Below are positions 21,201-33,374 of a stretch of 64,000 bases of DNA, piece by piece (position 1 is the stretch's first letter; every line of letters starts with the position of its first letter). The notes beneath the pieces are model-generated. The model searched no databases. It worked only from the letters and a program-made list of their open reading frames with translations, and was not told the DNA's origin. Both the position numbers and the translations under genes were made by a program. Source of the stretch: Deinandra increscens subsp. villosa (lineage: Eukaryota; Streptophyta; Magnoliopsida; Asterales; Asteraceae); assembly GCA_039602395.1 (NCBI GenBank), contig JBCNJP010000023.1:87508451-87572450 (forward strand), written 5' to 3'.

Positions 21201-23400
21201 AAAAGACAAAATATGAAGAAAAATAGTGTTTGTAGGTCAACAGTTTAACCCATACTAAAAAATTACTCATTTTGACCTGAACCATTTTGACAAAGTGACA
21301 ATACCCACCAGCCCATTTTGTCACCCTAATAGCAATTTAAAACACCATAAGTTTTGGAAGATGCATAAGCTTGTTAAATTGAAATTGTAAACATAAACTT
21401 ACCAGCAAACAAGGACCAGAAAGATCAGCACTCTTCCTAATAAGCGTGCGAAGTGATATGCCATGTCTCAACGTACTGCCCTTAATTTGAAAGAAAAAAG
21501 TAAATACATGTATGCATGTAAACATACAAATTTAAAAAGATTTCAAACTACATTTGTAACCTTCTGGAGATATTACCTATACAATAAGACCCATCGACAG
21601 CCTTTCACTATGTTAGGAAGTGAAGACTGCAAAAACTGGTATAAAGCTGGAGAAATGAAAAAAGAATCAATTGTGAGATCGATTAGATGCTCTCATTGGT
21701 GTATTTGGTTCCGTTGCATCTTCAAACTCTTCAGAGCTGCTGCTGGTGCTCCCTGCAGAACCCTGGTCGTCATTTTCTTCTCTAGCACTTGAAACTTCCC
21801 TTAAAGAGCTTTGGGTTCCACTTTGTTTGTGAGTATCAGATTCATCCTCATCCTCATCATAGGTATCTAAGGGCATGTGTTGCCATGAAACATCTTTACT
21901 ATTCCACCTTGTTGGAAGTGACGGAAGTGGCTTAATAGGATTGTCATGCTTGTTTGAACTGGACTCCCTTGAAGAACGCATGAAAGTAAGTACTGATGAG
22001 AAGTAACTGTCATCTTTCGTGTGTGGCCTGGCCTACATATTAAAAGACCATGTTACAAATCAAGCATTAGCTGAAACTTAAAAGACACATGATGTTACGT
22101 TACAGTTGGGATTAAGGGTCTAATACTCTAATTGTAATTATTAGGAGTATAAAGGTCGATATGTAAATGGTGTTAGCAAGCTTAACCAGCCAGGAAGGTG
22201 GTTAGGCAGTTAGGTTAAGCTGTAATTAGGTACTTAAACACAAAGACACGTAATTAGAGATCAGTTAGTTAATTGGATTTAATCTCCTCCTTCTCTAAAC
22301 TTCTTTCCTTCTTCTAGAATTAGCTTATCTACCTTTTTTTACCATAGCACATGATATACCTTCAAACATATATGCATATGATAATCAAGATATTCAAACT
22401 ACATTCTTTTAATTTTCTTATTCTTCTAAAAGACTGATTTCATTGTCCCATAATATACAACTACCACGCAAAAGTTATCTGGTGGTTGGTACTTCATAGA
22501 AGTTGATTGATCTCGCTTATGGCAAAAGTTATCTGGTGGTTGGTACTTCATAGAAGTTGATTGATCTCCCTTATCACCAGTAAAGTCAAGGAACGTCAAC
22601 AAATGTTGTAAAATCGTTAGGCGCTAGTCAGTGGTCAGGTGCAACCTAGGGATTAATCGGGAGAAAACGAAAAAAAATAGCTAGACGTGAGACTACAGAT
22701 TAGCACCTAGGCGCCGATTAACCGCCGACAAATTTGGATTTCCACAACACTAAACGTCATAGTCGTTACAGCAGTACATTGTGGTAGTATCCTACAAATC
22801 AATCGCGATTCAGTAAGGGGAAACCTCTTTTTCTTATTACTCCATCGAATAATCAGCTGTTAAGCAGATTAGCTCTATTACGCACTAACAGGCAAAACAT
22901 TTGCTCCTATTCTCTAAAGAAACTAAAATTCATAACCAAATGTTTCCAATCACTTCTCTTCTTCTTGTACCATTGTACGTCCACTGATCCAATCAACAAC
23001 ACAAAAGGCATGATGAGCTAAAACTTAAGAAAACTAATCAATGGCTAAACTACACGGATCTAGTTTTCCAAACAGACATCATACACACAGAATTCCAAAT
23101 TAGAACAGGAGATCAGATCACACATCACCATCTCAAACTCCATAAAATATTAAAATTAATATGATATAAGAATAGAAATGAGCAATTGAGCAGATCACAG
23201 CTTAGCTAGAGAATCTGAATCGAGGAATGCACGCGTGTATCTAGTATGAATGTACGAGATGAAGAAGAGAAGAGAAAGAGCAACGATTGTACCTTATGAG
23301 GACGAGGAGATCCGTCGGGAGGTGAGGAAGGGGCGGAGGAAGGGGAATCGGAGAAGAGATTTGCTAGTTTTTCTGAAACTCTGTCTTTCCATGAATGCAT
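18294..23400 (-). CDS. TLDc-domain protein (plant TLD nucleolar/stress family), one net frameshift
   Basis: TLDc proteins are linked to oxidative-stress responses and V-ATPase interaction in other eukaryotes. The plant role is unclear. Exons in transcript order: 23400-23293, 22032-21577, 21475-21403, 20906-20826, 20700-20637, 19033-18946, 18839-18755, 18329-18294, all with GT/AG borders. The N-terminus MHSWKDRVSEKLANLFSDSP is followed by a Ser/acidic linker (DTYDEDEDESDTH). The TLDc domain then shows SSLPNIVKGCRWVLLY, STLRHGISLRTLIRKSADLS, GPCLL, GDTKGAVFGGLL, GTYETFVFTTLYGAPRLFRP, LALGGGGNFALRLDEDL, CDTFGNQCLA and ends LWGFAHSSRYP. Exon lengths total 991 bp, one over a multiple of three. In exon 2 the frame must change around 21686-21700, between ATEPNTP and DLTIDSFFIS. 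This is either a real one-base lesion, an assembly error or an unseen micro-intron. Both sides are well conserved, so the gene is likely functional or only recently lost. Confidence 0.85.
19090..20035. repeat. GCGCCT-rich intronic insertion in the TLDc gene
   Basis: The 1.6-kb intron between exons 5 and 6 holds about 0.9 kb rich in GAGGCGC/GCGCCTC words (for example near 19105, 19430, 19460, 19890, 19915). Similar edge words in opposite orientation at the two ends suggest a non-autonomous DNA transposon. Exact ends were not found. Confidence 0.45.
20269..20286. repeat. Run of 18 G in a TLDc intron
   Basis: A homopolymer of 18 G. Run lengths like this are often wrong in assemblies. Confidence 0.9.
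22468..22575. repeat. 54-bp direct tandem duplication in TLDc intron 1
   Basis: GCAAAAGTTATCTGGTGGTT is followed by the same 54-bp block with one or two mismatches (CTCGCTTATG versus CTCCCTTATC). Confidence 0.9.
22600..22752. mobile_element. hAT-like MITE, 153 bp
   Basis: The ends are CAAATGTTGTAAAATCG and TTTCCACAACACTA, flanked by AACGTCAA and AACGTCAT (8 bp, one mismatch). The interior has TTAGGCGC and CCTAGGCGCCGATTAACCG, the same words as the larger element at 44958-46126. It is a short family member inside TLDc intron 1. Confidence 0.7.
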
Positions 23401-23599
23401 TGCGGGGGAGAGAGAGAAGGAGAGATGCGATTTGATTTGGATTACGGAAGGTGATTTTGAAACCCTAGAACCGGAGAGAATGTAGGTGGTGATGATTCGG
23501 GGAGAAAAGGGAAAGAAACGCGTTTCGTCGGTGAACAGCGATGGCAGACCAAAGGAATGCCAGCTATCAATTAACTTTTTTTGATTTTTTTTTCAAATT

Positions 23600-24085
23600 T
23601 TTGTATGCCTTTTAACAATTTTAATTCAATTTAAAATTATAACATTTCAGGGCTGAGGTTTTATTATTTTTCTTAATTTTGGTCACTTTTTCTATTTTCA
23701 TCAAAATTAACAGTTGAAATCAGTAAAATAGGATGTTAATCAGTGGTATTTTCATAATTTAACCATCCCCTTTTTATTTATTTGATACAAAACGTAGTTT
23801 TTTATTTATTTAAAAAATGGATGAGTTAAATAATGTTTTTTGGGGGAAGTTAATTACTGTGCTTTGTATCAAATAAATAAAAGGGGGTGGTTAAATTACG
23901 AAAATACCCCTTATTAATATCATTTTTGACTGATTTTAATCGTTAATTTGGATGGAAATTTAAAAAGTGACCAAAATTAAGAAAATAATCAAACTTCAGT
24001 CCCTGAAATATTATAATTTCAAAAAATTAGATGAAAAGTGTTAAAATGTGTAAACCTTATGGACCAAAAGTGATGTTTACTTATT
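23600..24085. mobile_element. Foldback (long inverted repeat) element, probably Mutator-like
   Basis: Sequence from about 23605 (TGCCTTTTAACAATTTTAAT, ATTTCAGGG) is repeated in inverted orientation up to about 24080, with a centre near 23830. The arms carry CTTAATTTTGGTCACTTTT and AACCATCCCCTTTTTATTTA. It resembles the elements at 30587 and 52193, but the left tip looks truncated and I could not fix a target duplication. It lies just upstream of the TLDc gene. Confidence 0.7.
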
Positions 24086-24163
24086 TTCTTTAGATGAATC
24101 ATATGAATCATATGTTTTTTCTAACGACACATATACATTCCTAAGTTATACTATTATTCTAAA

Positions 24164-24538
24164 CTAGGTTAGTAACCCGTGTACTACACGGGCTAAATAG
24201 AGAGTAATAATATTAGATAAATACAAAAGAAAAAGTTAATTATCAAGAAATTTGAAAATAATTATTGATATAAAATTCTTATAACATTTAAAAGTTATTA
24301 TCTTTGACAAGTTGTTAATTATTTTTCATAAAAGACCAAAATTATTAAGTAAATTAATCAAATCTATATTAATTTTATCAAAATTTTAAAATAAATTTTT
24401 AGTTTTAATAAAATTGGTAATTAATCTTAATTAATGATTACTAAATTGGTAATTGATTATGATATTGACATGTGGCGATGATGATGTGGACCATTTATAA
24501 ATGAGACATGTGGCAAAAAATTTATTGCTTTATTAGGA
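24164..24538 (-). mobile_element. Short non-autonomous Helitron
   Basis: On the minus strand the element starts A|TCCTAATAAAGC at 24538 and ends CTAG|T at 24164. The 3' end is preceded by a hairpin (CCCGTGTA G TACACGGG) and 8 nt before CTAG. TC at the 5' end, a subterminal hairpin, CTRR at the 3' end and insertion between A and T without duplication are Helitron hallmarks. There is no coding capacity. Confidence 0.72.
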
Positions 24539-25361
24539 TTAAGATTATGGTTACTTTCATATTTTGAATGTTGATATATCTGAGAGTGTTTAACGTCGAC
24601 GTTCAAGACACCAGGTTTCAACGAACGGAATGCTAAAAGTGTTCGAAAACTTTTTGACACAAGGGTGTCATCGCGTGTCGCGATGAACGGAATGTTAACG
24701 GATTTCTGGGAATGCTTGGTAGCTTGGATTGTATGCCTTGAGATTTGTATAACTTGGATTGTATGCATTGAGAGTGGTATAATTATCCAACTGCGTAGAA
24801 AGGTCAGTACATGAGAGGTGATCATCTACATCCAACAATGGTATTAGAAGAAATCCGCCCTCACAATATGTGGATACAATAGTATTTTTTTTGGCATCGC
24901 TGGCTCTAATAACGACATAAACGTTCTTGATCAGTCAAATGTATTCAACCAAGTTATTAAAGGCCTTGCAATGGATACTTATTTCAAGTATAGGGAGTTA
25001 CCTACAAATATAGTTATTATCTTGTTGATGGAATTTATTCTAAATGAGTAACGTTTGTTCAACTGGTTGGTGAAAAACGTCAAAAGTTTGCAACTGCTCA
25101 AAAAGGTACAAGAAAGGACATCCGACATTAAACGTACATTTGGTGTGTTTCGAAAAAAATGGCATATAATATGTAATCCGGCACGAGTTTGGGAACCAAA
25201 AAAACTAAGAAACGTGATGTATATCATTCTCATAATTCACAACATGATGGTGGAAAATAAATGCATGACGATTTGTTCTTACGTCTCATTCAACGTTCAA
25301 GTATAAGAAGTGGACGAAATAGAACAAGAAGTAATCAATAAAGAAGTTTCTGACTCATAAG

Positions 25362-28041
25362 TGTCACACCCCAACCGACGGCGGAATATGTCGGGGCGTA
25401 ATGATTGTCCAGATGCACATGACAACTAAATTAAGTTGTAATACTTAAACATGCCCTTTTTCATTAATCAACTAAAGATATTATACAATAAAGTTAAACA
25501 TGGAAAATACATATCAAACTGATTTAAAGTCTTTAATCTAGGTCCAGCAATCCTAGCGTGATCACATAATAGCTCAAGTATGGATTCCTGCAACATGTAT
25601 AAGATAAAGTGTCAACTACAAAAGTAGTTGGTGAGTAAACACATGTTTAAATAATATAAGTATAATATCAATAACAACGATATATGTCTAATCAGATATT
25701 TTCATATGTATAGTCAAACAAGTAATGAGTTAAAGCCAATGAATGAGCGCATCAAACCCTAGACAACTAGGCTTCCAATCACAAGGCGCTACACGCGAAG
25801 CATGCCAAGTGGGCTGTCAAACCAATAGATCTATTATTGTTACCCCGGCTCGGTGTGTTAATGAGTACGCATGCTAGATAAATATAGTAACAGTGCTAGA
25901 TCAAACCAATCACAATAATCCACACGTATTTAACATACATAGAACGTATCAAATCATCATATAATCGCGTTTGTGTTTTAAAGAAATGATTATGAATAGA
26001 GATACATGTTACACCCCAAAAATGTTTAAAAGATAATGCAGGTATGATTTCTCACAACTCGGATTATCATCCTAATGAATCACCAATAGAAATGATAATA
26101 CGAATTGAATAGTCATAACCAACAGTATTAAACGAGGGGGTTTAGTGAATACTCACCTGATAAGTAGATCGGAAACGAGAGATAGAACCAATCGCGAGAG
26201 ATAACAATCCGGAGATTATCCTAATGGAACGAACATGCTAAATGAACATAGGGAATCATAATGATTATAGTTCTAAGGACACGAGGAACTTAAGGAGTGT
26301 TAGGTCTTATTTGATAAAAGACCATTTTACCCTTTATAGGTAAATTAGGGTTTTAATAATTTATTTAATAATTAATTCATTTATCAATTTTGAACTCATA
26401 TACACTTATTATATATATAAATATGTTCTAAGACCAAAAATTAAGTTTCAATACCATCCGGTTTGTTTGATATTTAATAATCATATTTAAAACCCAAATT
26501 TTGAAATAATTATCAAATAAATAGCAAAATAATTTATAAAATCAAATAAAATTAGGACTTTTACTTAAAATATTATTTTATAATATGTTGTAAAAGATTA
26601 GTCCTAAAATTAAGTTGTTTGTTTGATTTTGGCAAAATAACGTCGTGAAAACCCTAATTTTGACGTATTTATTAAATAAATACCAAAACAATTTATAAAA
26701 TTGTAAAAACTTAGGGTTTTATTCATTATGATATATTATAATATTCCTTAAAATAGTAAATCCTAATTCAACATCGTTTACTCAATTTGGGCAGAACAAC
26801 GACATGAAAACCCTAATTTTGACCGAATTTTAGATAAAATACCAAACATTTCCAAAAGTTGAAATTAACTTAGGGTTGTTTTAATATACATTATCACATT
26901 ATTTTCTACAAAAATTCAGACCCTAACTCTCACCCGATCACCCGATTTTGACAAAACAAGTTCAAGAACCCTAATTTTACATAATTTTGAAAACAATACT
27001 TAGAAGCAATATTAACAAAAACTGAGATAGGTTATTTTAGATTATACCTCTAGGAGCTGAACTGCAGAATTTCAGAACCTAACTTCGAACGATTTGAGAG
27101 AATTTGATCCAAGAAGGTTGCGGCCAAAAATGAGGTTTTTATGTGATGAATCTGTGAAATTGATGATGAATATCGATGGATTCAGTTGCTATTTATACAG
27201 ATCGAGGTCGCCTTAGGCTGTAGACACGTATAGGATGACTGATTCGATCGATTAGACACGTTAGGAGGCCTTATCTTGATCAAACTTGCGAAGAAAGTCA
27301 CTCACGTACCTGATTTTCGTTCGACAGGTATACCATATAAAAACAAAAACCAGTATTGAAACCAAAAGTTGCGTTGGCCTGATGGTAAGGCGCTGAAGTT
27401 ATACCAGGGAGGTCCCTGGTTCGAAGCTTGCAGCCAGCCATTTATTTTTTTTCCTTTCTCCTTTTCTTTGTTTCTTTCTTTATTTATTTATTTATTTATT
27501 TATTTACTTTTTTATCATTTACTATCCATTTCAACTCGTTTACCTCTAAAATTTTACAAGAAATTCATAATAACCTTATAAAACATGATGGAACATAAAA
27601 ATATGATTTTTGAAATTTACGTGGTTCCCAGTTACTAACGATTTTGCACGAAAAACGATAAATTCATTTATTTGTGAAATAATTAACAAAATTGATCCAA
27701 AATTTAACCAATTGGTTTTTAATGTTATAGAATGATTGTAGAACATTTAAAATTATATATTTTGAGATATAAATCCCGAGATTCCCGGTAAACAATAAAT
27801 CGAATACCGAAATCGCGTAGAAACCAAAAATCGGTTTATTTTCGCTTTAATCAAATTGTTTAACCTAAAACCTTGTAAATTTATTATTTTGTGTTCAAAA
27901 ATGATTATCGAGTATCCCGGACATAATTTAATTGTATATTTTAGACAAATTCTTTCGATAATTGTTAAATCAAAATTCGATTTGCATGACAAGTTAAAAT
28001 TCGGGTCGGGTTTTGTAATTGGGTCGGACACAGGTGTTACA
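25362..28041 (-). mobile_element. Solo LTR (2.68 kb), probably Ty3/gypsy-type
   Basis: The sequence starts TGTCACACCCC and ends GGTGTTACA and is flanked on both sides by ATAAG (25357-25361 and 28042-28046), a perfect 5-bp target duplication. No internal domain, PBS or second LTR is present, so it is a solo LTR left by recombination. The minus orientation is inferred because the block at 26900-26975 (CACCCGATCACCCGATTTTG) matches the reverse complement of the related solo LTR at about 38500. It sits inside the Harbinger relic. Confidence 0.88.
27369..27440 (+). ncRNA. tRNA-like / SINE-head sequence inside the solo LTR
   Basis: GCGTTGGCCTGATGGTAAGG fits a pol III A box (TGGCCTGATGG). About 40 bp later GGTTCGAAGC fits a B box, followed by a T-rich tail. 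A cloverleaf with full acceptor stem was not recognised, so it is more likely a tRNA-derived SINE head or a tRNA relic than a functional tRNA. Confidence 0.5.
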
Positions 28042-28099
28042 ATAAGTGCATCTGGACCTTAAGTTGGATTTGACACATTGTATTTTTTTACTATTAGTA

Positions 28100-31020
28100 C
28101 TAGCCACTTACCCGGGTAAATACCCGGGCCTAAAACATAAAAAAATGTATATAGATATATATACTATACAAAAATTATTATCAGTAAAACAATATTCAAT
28201 AATAATAACAAAAATTCAATAACAATTACAAATTTGAGAAGACATTACGCTTCTTGTTCTCAACAGCACGTGGCACACAACTGTTGGTTGTCTTCAGCTT
28301 TTTAATATTCACTACTTCTCAATAATCTCTTATGCGTATATTTTGTCCTTAAATATTTAATTAAACACACGACAAACAGTCAAACTCCTGTAATTGGTTG
28401 TTGCATAAGAAGACAGTCGAAATCAACAAAGTTGATCTTTCTGAATCTTACACAGAGAAGAAACATTCAATTAAAACTATTTAGTGATTCAAATTGAAAG
28501 AAAAGAAGATACAACATTTATGAGAAAACAAAAATCAGTTATCCAAAATCAAAGATGGTTATCTGCAATTTTGGCTTGAGACATTAACGGAATTTTTCAT
28601 TGTCCTCTTTGTTTGTTTAGTCATCTCCTATAGAAAGAATGGGTTGCACCCATTAAAACATAAATAATGAACCGCCATTGAAAAACACCCAAAATATTTG
28701 GAAACCTAATTCTCTTTTGTGAATTGCTTGAAGATTAAAGAAACTGTAATGTAATTTGATAGCATGCAGTGGTCAGTTTTGTGAGTTTCCTATATCGAAA
28801 AGTTGGAGTTGAAAGAAAACACTACATACTTCTGTTCTTTATGTTTATTTTTTTAAACACAATATAATTGAGTTTTAAGCTTTTATATCAGTTGTATAAC
28901 TTCTTGACTTCCATATATAGTCATGGGTTTCAAACTTACAGATCTCTTATTTACTATTCAAAAGACTAATTTCAATCTAAAGCAAAAAAAAAAAAACCTA
29001 GAATCGTCAATCTCCTATATCCGAACTTTCAGAATCATTCAAAATAGAAAACATAGGTTAAAAACAAAAGCTGAATCCCTTGAACCTTGAAGGATTGAAT
29101 CTCGATTGACAATCAAATGTGGTTCAAAAATTAGTAAAGTAAATTTGAAAATCATATATGGAAATTAATAAATTAGAAATTCAATTGTAATTAAAAGTTA
29201 CTAAAATTATGAAAATTAAGTATTGACATTCGAATAAATTAGTAACATGTTAATTTAAAAATTAAAATAATAAATGCCAATTAAATATAAACAAAAATAT
29301 ATATTTTAAAACTTGCTAAAACTAATAAACTAAGTTGAAAAGTTAAATTTTTTACTATGGAAATTAATAAATTTGAAACTCAATTGATATTAAAAGTTGC
29401 TAAAATGGAAGTTAAATATTAATATTTGAATTAATTTGTAACAGAATCAATTTAAAAATTCATATTATATAAACAAAAATATATATTTTCAGACTTGCTA
29501 AAATTAATAAACTTAATTTGAAAAGTTAAAATTTTGATTAATGGATTTCAATATTTTGTTAATTTCCATAATTTTAGCAACTAATTTAGTTAGTAAACCA
29601 TATTTTCAAAATTCAACTATAAATTCGATTTACTAATTGACGTTTCAGATTAAAAAAAAAATTATTAATGCAGATAGTTAACTTTAAATTGTATAAATTT
29701 AGCAAATAAGTTAGTTACTTATTTATATTTTAAAATTTAACTTTAAATATAAGTATAAATTTAAGTTTATTAATTGAGTTTTCTAACTTTATTAATAATT
29801 CACATTTTTTTAAATATTATTTCGTAATATTATCACAATTTACAAAATTCATTAAAACTGATATTATTTATCAATAGAAAGTGAAACATACCATTGATAT
29901 TTGTTTTCCAAAGAAACTCACATAGCCTTCTTTCTCTATATTCTTATCAACTACATAATTGCCACCAAACCCATTAATCATTAAAAATTTTAACAAAAAA
30001 TATTAAAAAGAAACCCATATAAGAAAAAACTTTAAAATTTGCCAAAGAAATCTCTAAACATAAGATACTAAAACAATATAATTGTTAACATATTCAATAA
30101 AATATTTAAGTAGATCTCAACTGAATCAGAACATTAACAGATACATGAATCGAAACCTTAACATATTGTTAATTGTATTTTTTTATGGAAATATATTAAC
30201 TTATTTCCTAAATTAATATTAATCTTATTTTTTAAATAATAATTAACTAAAACCGATTATGTTTATTTTAGGATATATATAATTACGCAAATTACGCAAT
30301 TATATTATGGTTGACAAATTTGTAGTTATTTAAGGATAGATATCTCACATTTGAAATTTAAAAAACAAACCTTCTTTATTTACGGGTTTACAAATAAATT
30401 ATGAGGTATGATTGAATTTAATTTTAAGTCAAAATCTTTGATTTTGAATTATATCTTTTGAAAAAATCTAAAAAATTAACAAAATTATACCTAGGACTTT
30501 AGTTTGATTAGAGAATGTCACATCACCAATTGATGATGTGGACACACTTATTATGTGTCAACTCAACCTAATATGTTTTGTTTAATGAGTAAACTTCGGT
30601 TTTAGTCCCCAACGTTTGCACATTTTAACAATTTTAGTCCCAACTTTTTAAAAATCCCAATTTAGTGTCTCACATTTCATTTTTTTTCTTCAATTTTGAT
30701 CTCAACGTTAACAGTTGTTTAAAGAGCCGTTAGACTACCCTCATGTGGTCCCCATATGAGGTGTATTTTTGTCATTTCCGTTTGTTTTAACTCATACTTT
30801 AAAACAAGCGGAAATAACAAGAATACCCCTCACGTGGGGACCATGTGAGGGCATTCTAACGGCTCTTTAAACGTTTGTTAACATTGTAACCAAAATTGAA
30901 AAGAAAATGAAATGTGACACACTAAATTGGGATTTTCGAAAAATTGAGACTAAAATTGTTAAAATGTGCAAACGTTGGGGACTAAAAGCGAAGTTTACTC
31001 TTGTTTAATAGATAGATAGA
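28100..31020 (-). mobile_element. Non-autonomous Helitron, 2.9 kb, with nested MULE
   Basis: Minus-strand 5' end A|TCTATCTATCTATTAAAC at 31020. The 3' end CTAG|T is at 28100, preceded by the hairpin CCCGGGTA TT TACCCGGG and a 6-nt spacer. The interior is AT-rich and shows no RepHel ORF. A foldback element (30587-31000) is inserted close to the 5' end. The 5' tip after that nested element (ATTAAACAAAACATAT) closely matches a second Helitron-type tip at about 33026, so the family is present at least twice. Confidence 0.65.
30587..31000. mobile_element. Foldback Mutator-like element, 414 bp
   Basis: Inverted arms GAGTAAACTTCGGTTTTAGT and its complement cover nearly the full length. Perfect 9-bp flanks TTGTTTAAT are at 30578-30586 and 31001-31009. 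A 9-bp duplication with long inverted repeats is the Mutator hallmark. No ORF. Confidence 0.9.
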
Positions 31021-31399
31021 TTCTTTTTTTTTATTTTATAATTTAAAAAAAAAAAAAACTACAAATCTAAATACATTTCACCAATAACTAATACTTTAAA
31101 TATGTGGTCGGTTTAATATATTTTGTTCTAAGTTAACATATTTAAATATACAAGCAACAAAAAGCTTCTCTCCAATCTTAGTTTTGCAGCTTTGATCTGC
31201 AACAGTGTAGACCTAACCATGTCTTATTATCACCAGCTGAAATTTAGAATCTAGCAAAAACACTATTGTAATGTGTGTGTTGATCACACAACACGTGTAG
31301 ACTGAAAACTTCATATAGATAAAAAAGGATAGAAATAGTACATATAGTCTTGTACATCAGGCTTAAAGCATATGCCATCTTATCCAACTTCTACATAAT

Positions 31400-31502
31400 G
31401 CTTTAGCAATATTATAATCAGTTATAACAAAACCAAGTTGTATTTTGTTAGCTTTAGTAATATTATAATCACTTATAACAAAACCAAGTTGTATTTTGTT
31501 AA
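31400..31502. repeat. 51-bp tandem duplication
   Basis: Two copies of AATATTATAATCAGTTATAA... CAAGTTGTATTTTGTTA at 51-bp spacing. Confidence 0.88.
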
Positions 31503-31755
31503 GATGGTTAATAATAGAGGGGAAATAGTCAATTGGAAAGCTCCTGAACAAAGAGTGTGATCTAATGTAAATGTTATGTGATTTTAGAATCCTTCTTTAT
31601 CAGTAGATATTAAGATTAATCTTTAAAAATTAAGAGCAAAAAGGTACCTTAATAACCTTAACCTTATTCAACCTTTTAGTTCTGAGCAAATGAGCCTCAC
31701 ATGGCCCCACTATTGACAATAATTTGGTAACTCCGTGCTGCCTCGGAGAAGTTAA

Positions 31756-31943
31756 GGGCATGTTTGGGATTCCATTTGAAAATGACTTTTGGCTTTTGGA
31801 GGAGGCAAAAAGTCAAAAATGCCCCTCCAAAAGCAGCAAAAAACCACAATATTGTGACTTATTAGCTTTTGGAGGGGTATTTTTGACCTTTTGCCTCCTC
31901 CAAAAGCCAAAAGTCATTTTGAAATGGAATCCCAAACATAGCC
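31756..31943. mobile_element. Tourist-like hairpin MITE, 188 bp
   Basis: The ends GGGCATGTTTGGGATTCCAT and its near-complement (ATGGAATCCCAAACATAGCC) fold over about 80 bp per arm. TAA flanks both sides (31753-31755 and 31944-31946), fitting PIF/Harbinger Tourist MITEs. Confidence 0.9.
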
Positions 31944-33095
31944 TAAATCCTCCGAACCCACCATTACTAAGCCGAATTTGACGGTATATATGAAATTCAT
32001 ATCACCTATTACAGATTTTATTTTTAGCATTACACCTATTTATTAAGTTTAAAAAAGGAGATTCAAACAGCTACGAAAACCATCTATATAAATTCAAACA
32101 CAAACACCCTACCTAATATTAGTAGATAATTTTGATATAAGAAATTAGTAGTTAACTAATCAGAATATAAGAAATTACCTTTTCGATTGAGAGAATTAGG
32201 GCTCCGAAAACATACAAAACCCTGTATAGCGGATTACGCGCACTTGTTTTCTGATTCAAGTTCAAAATCCAAAAGTTTAAGAACTCGATTAACTAAACAA
32301 CACGAAGATTGAAAATACCTGGGAAGAGAAAGATACACAACGATGCTCTTAAATTGAATGAATCACAATACATATATAAACAGTATTAATAAAAAATTAA
32401 GGCAAGAGAGCCAATCAAAAGTCATAACAAAATGTTTCTACTTAACAAACCGACAATTGAATAGCTGCACGAATTTGATTCATCCTGACGGAGATGTTGA
32501 TAAGCGTTCAAGAGAGTAGAGTTTCAAAACGATAAAGACGAATTCGATTGAGGTTCAGAATCCGAAGTACATACCTAAATCTGTTAAGACGGTGATGATG
32601 GTCGGATCCAGGAACACAAATCAAACAAAATCGCGACTCAGAATGGGCTGCGAGATCGATGATGACGATGAAAATACCGAACTACATTCTTGTAAATCCA
32701 AAGCAGAAACTACTTTCGATCGGATGGAAATCTGATGAAAAAGGGATGTGCGGCGGGAGAGATTTTGAAGAAACCCTAATAGATCTTGAGCAAATGAGGA
32801 GAAAAACCTCTTATATGCGGGTTAAAAAACCAAAAATGAAGACCCGGATCCGCGTGTTTTTTTTCTTTTTTACGTAACTTTTTTTTTATTTTAATTAGAA
32901 ATAACCACAAAATGACACATCAGATTTTGAATAAATGTGAGAGTGACACGTAGACGAATGTATATGTGGACAACATGATTGGATGCCAAATAGACTTGAT
33001 ATGTTTTGTTTAATACTTAGGTAGGATTATTTCATTTAGATTAATCATGTAGTGGTTTTTCAACGAAAGTGGTTTTATATTCTTTATTTTATATT

Positions 33096-33327
33096 AGAAA
33101 ATTGGAAATAAATAATCCCTAGTTTTTATGTTTGGTCGGCAATAATCCCAAATTTTGAAATAGCTCACAGTGATCCCAACTTTCACAATATTTACCTGTA
33201 ATGGTCCCACCGTTAAAATCACTAACACCGTTAACATCGATGATGACGTGGCATATGACTTGGATTTTTTTTTAATTCCTAAATTCATGACGTGGCATCA
33301 TGAAATGGAAAGCGATTGAGAACCAAA

Positions 33328-33374
<47 letters not shown>

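Larger units (their letters stand above)
24640..28098 (+). pseudogene. Second PIF/Harbinger transposase relic, split by a solo LTR
   Basis: Fragments in family order are recognisable in shifting frames: GMLGSLDC-like (about 24700), GSNNDINVLDQS-like (about 24895-24935), YYLVDGIYS-like (about 25010) and, in one frame at 25055-25306, RTFGVFRKKWHIICNPARVW and YIILIIHNMMVE. The C-terminal end resumes after the solo LTR as LKLDLTH (about 28055-28090). It is clearly related to the copy at 3226-4521 but much more decayed, with many frameshifts and a missing N-terminus. Here too the expected catalytic E in the ERAF motif reads K (DIKRTF). Confidence 0.82.
31021..33026 (-). mobile_element. Probable Helitron 5' part with gene-like cargo (3' end not found)
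   Basis: The minus-strand tip A|TCCTACCTAAGTATTAAAC at 33026 matches the 5' end of the Helitron at 31020. Downstream on the minus strand, 32880-32150 holds GC-richer, exon-like blocks separated by possible GT/AG borders (for example TTTAG|GTATGTAC near 32570). This would suit captured gene pieces. I found no CTRR end with a hairpin before 31020, so the extent is uncertain. Confidence 0.4.

Noticed and set aside
27369..27440. Functional tRNA gene
   Set aside because: A and B boxes are present but I could not pair an acceptor stem or define an anticodon loop, so only a tRNA-like relic is claimed.
31724..31981. 85-codon plus-strand ORF
   Set aside because: It runs across the hairpin MITE at 31756-31943; its two halves are inverted copies.
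33332..33370. GA repeat as a possible CRISPR-like array
   Set aside because: It is a simple dinucleotide microsatellite; no spacers and a plant context.
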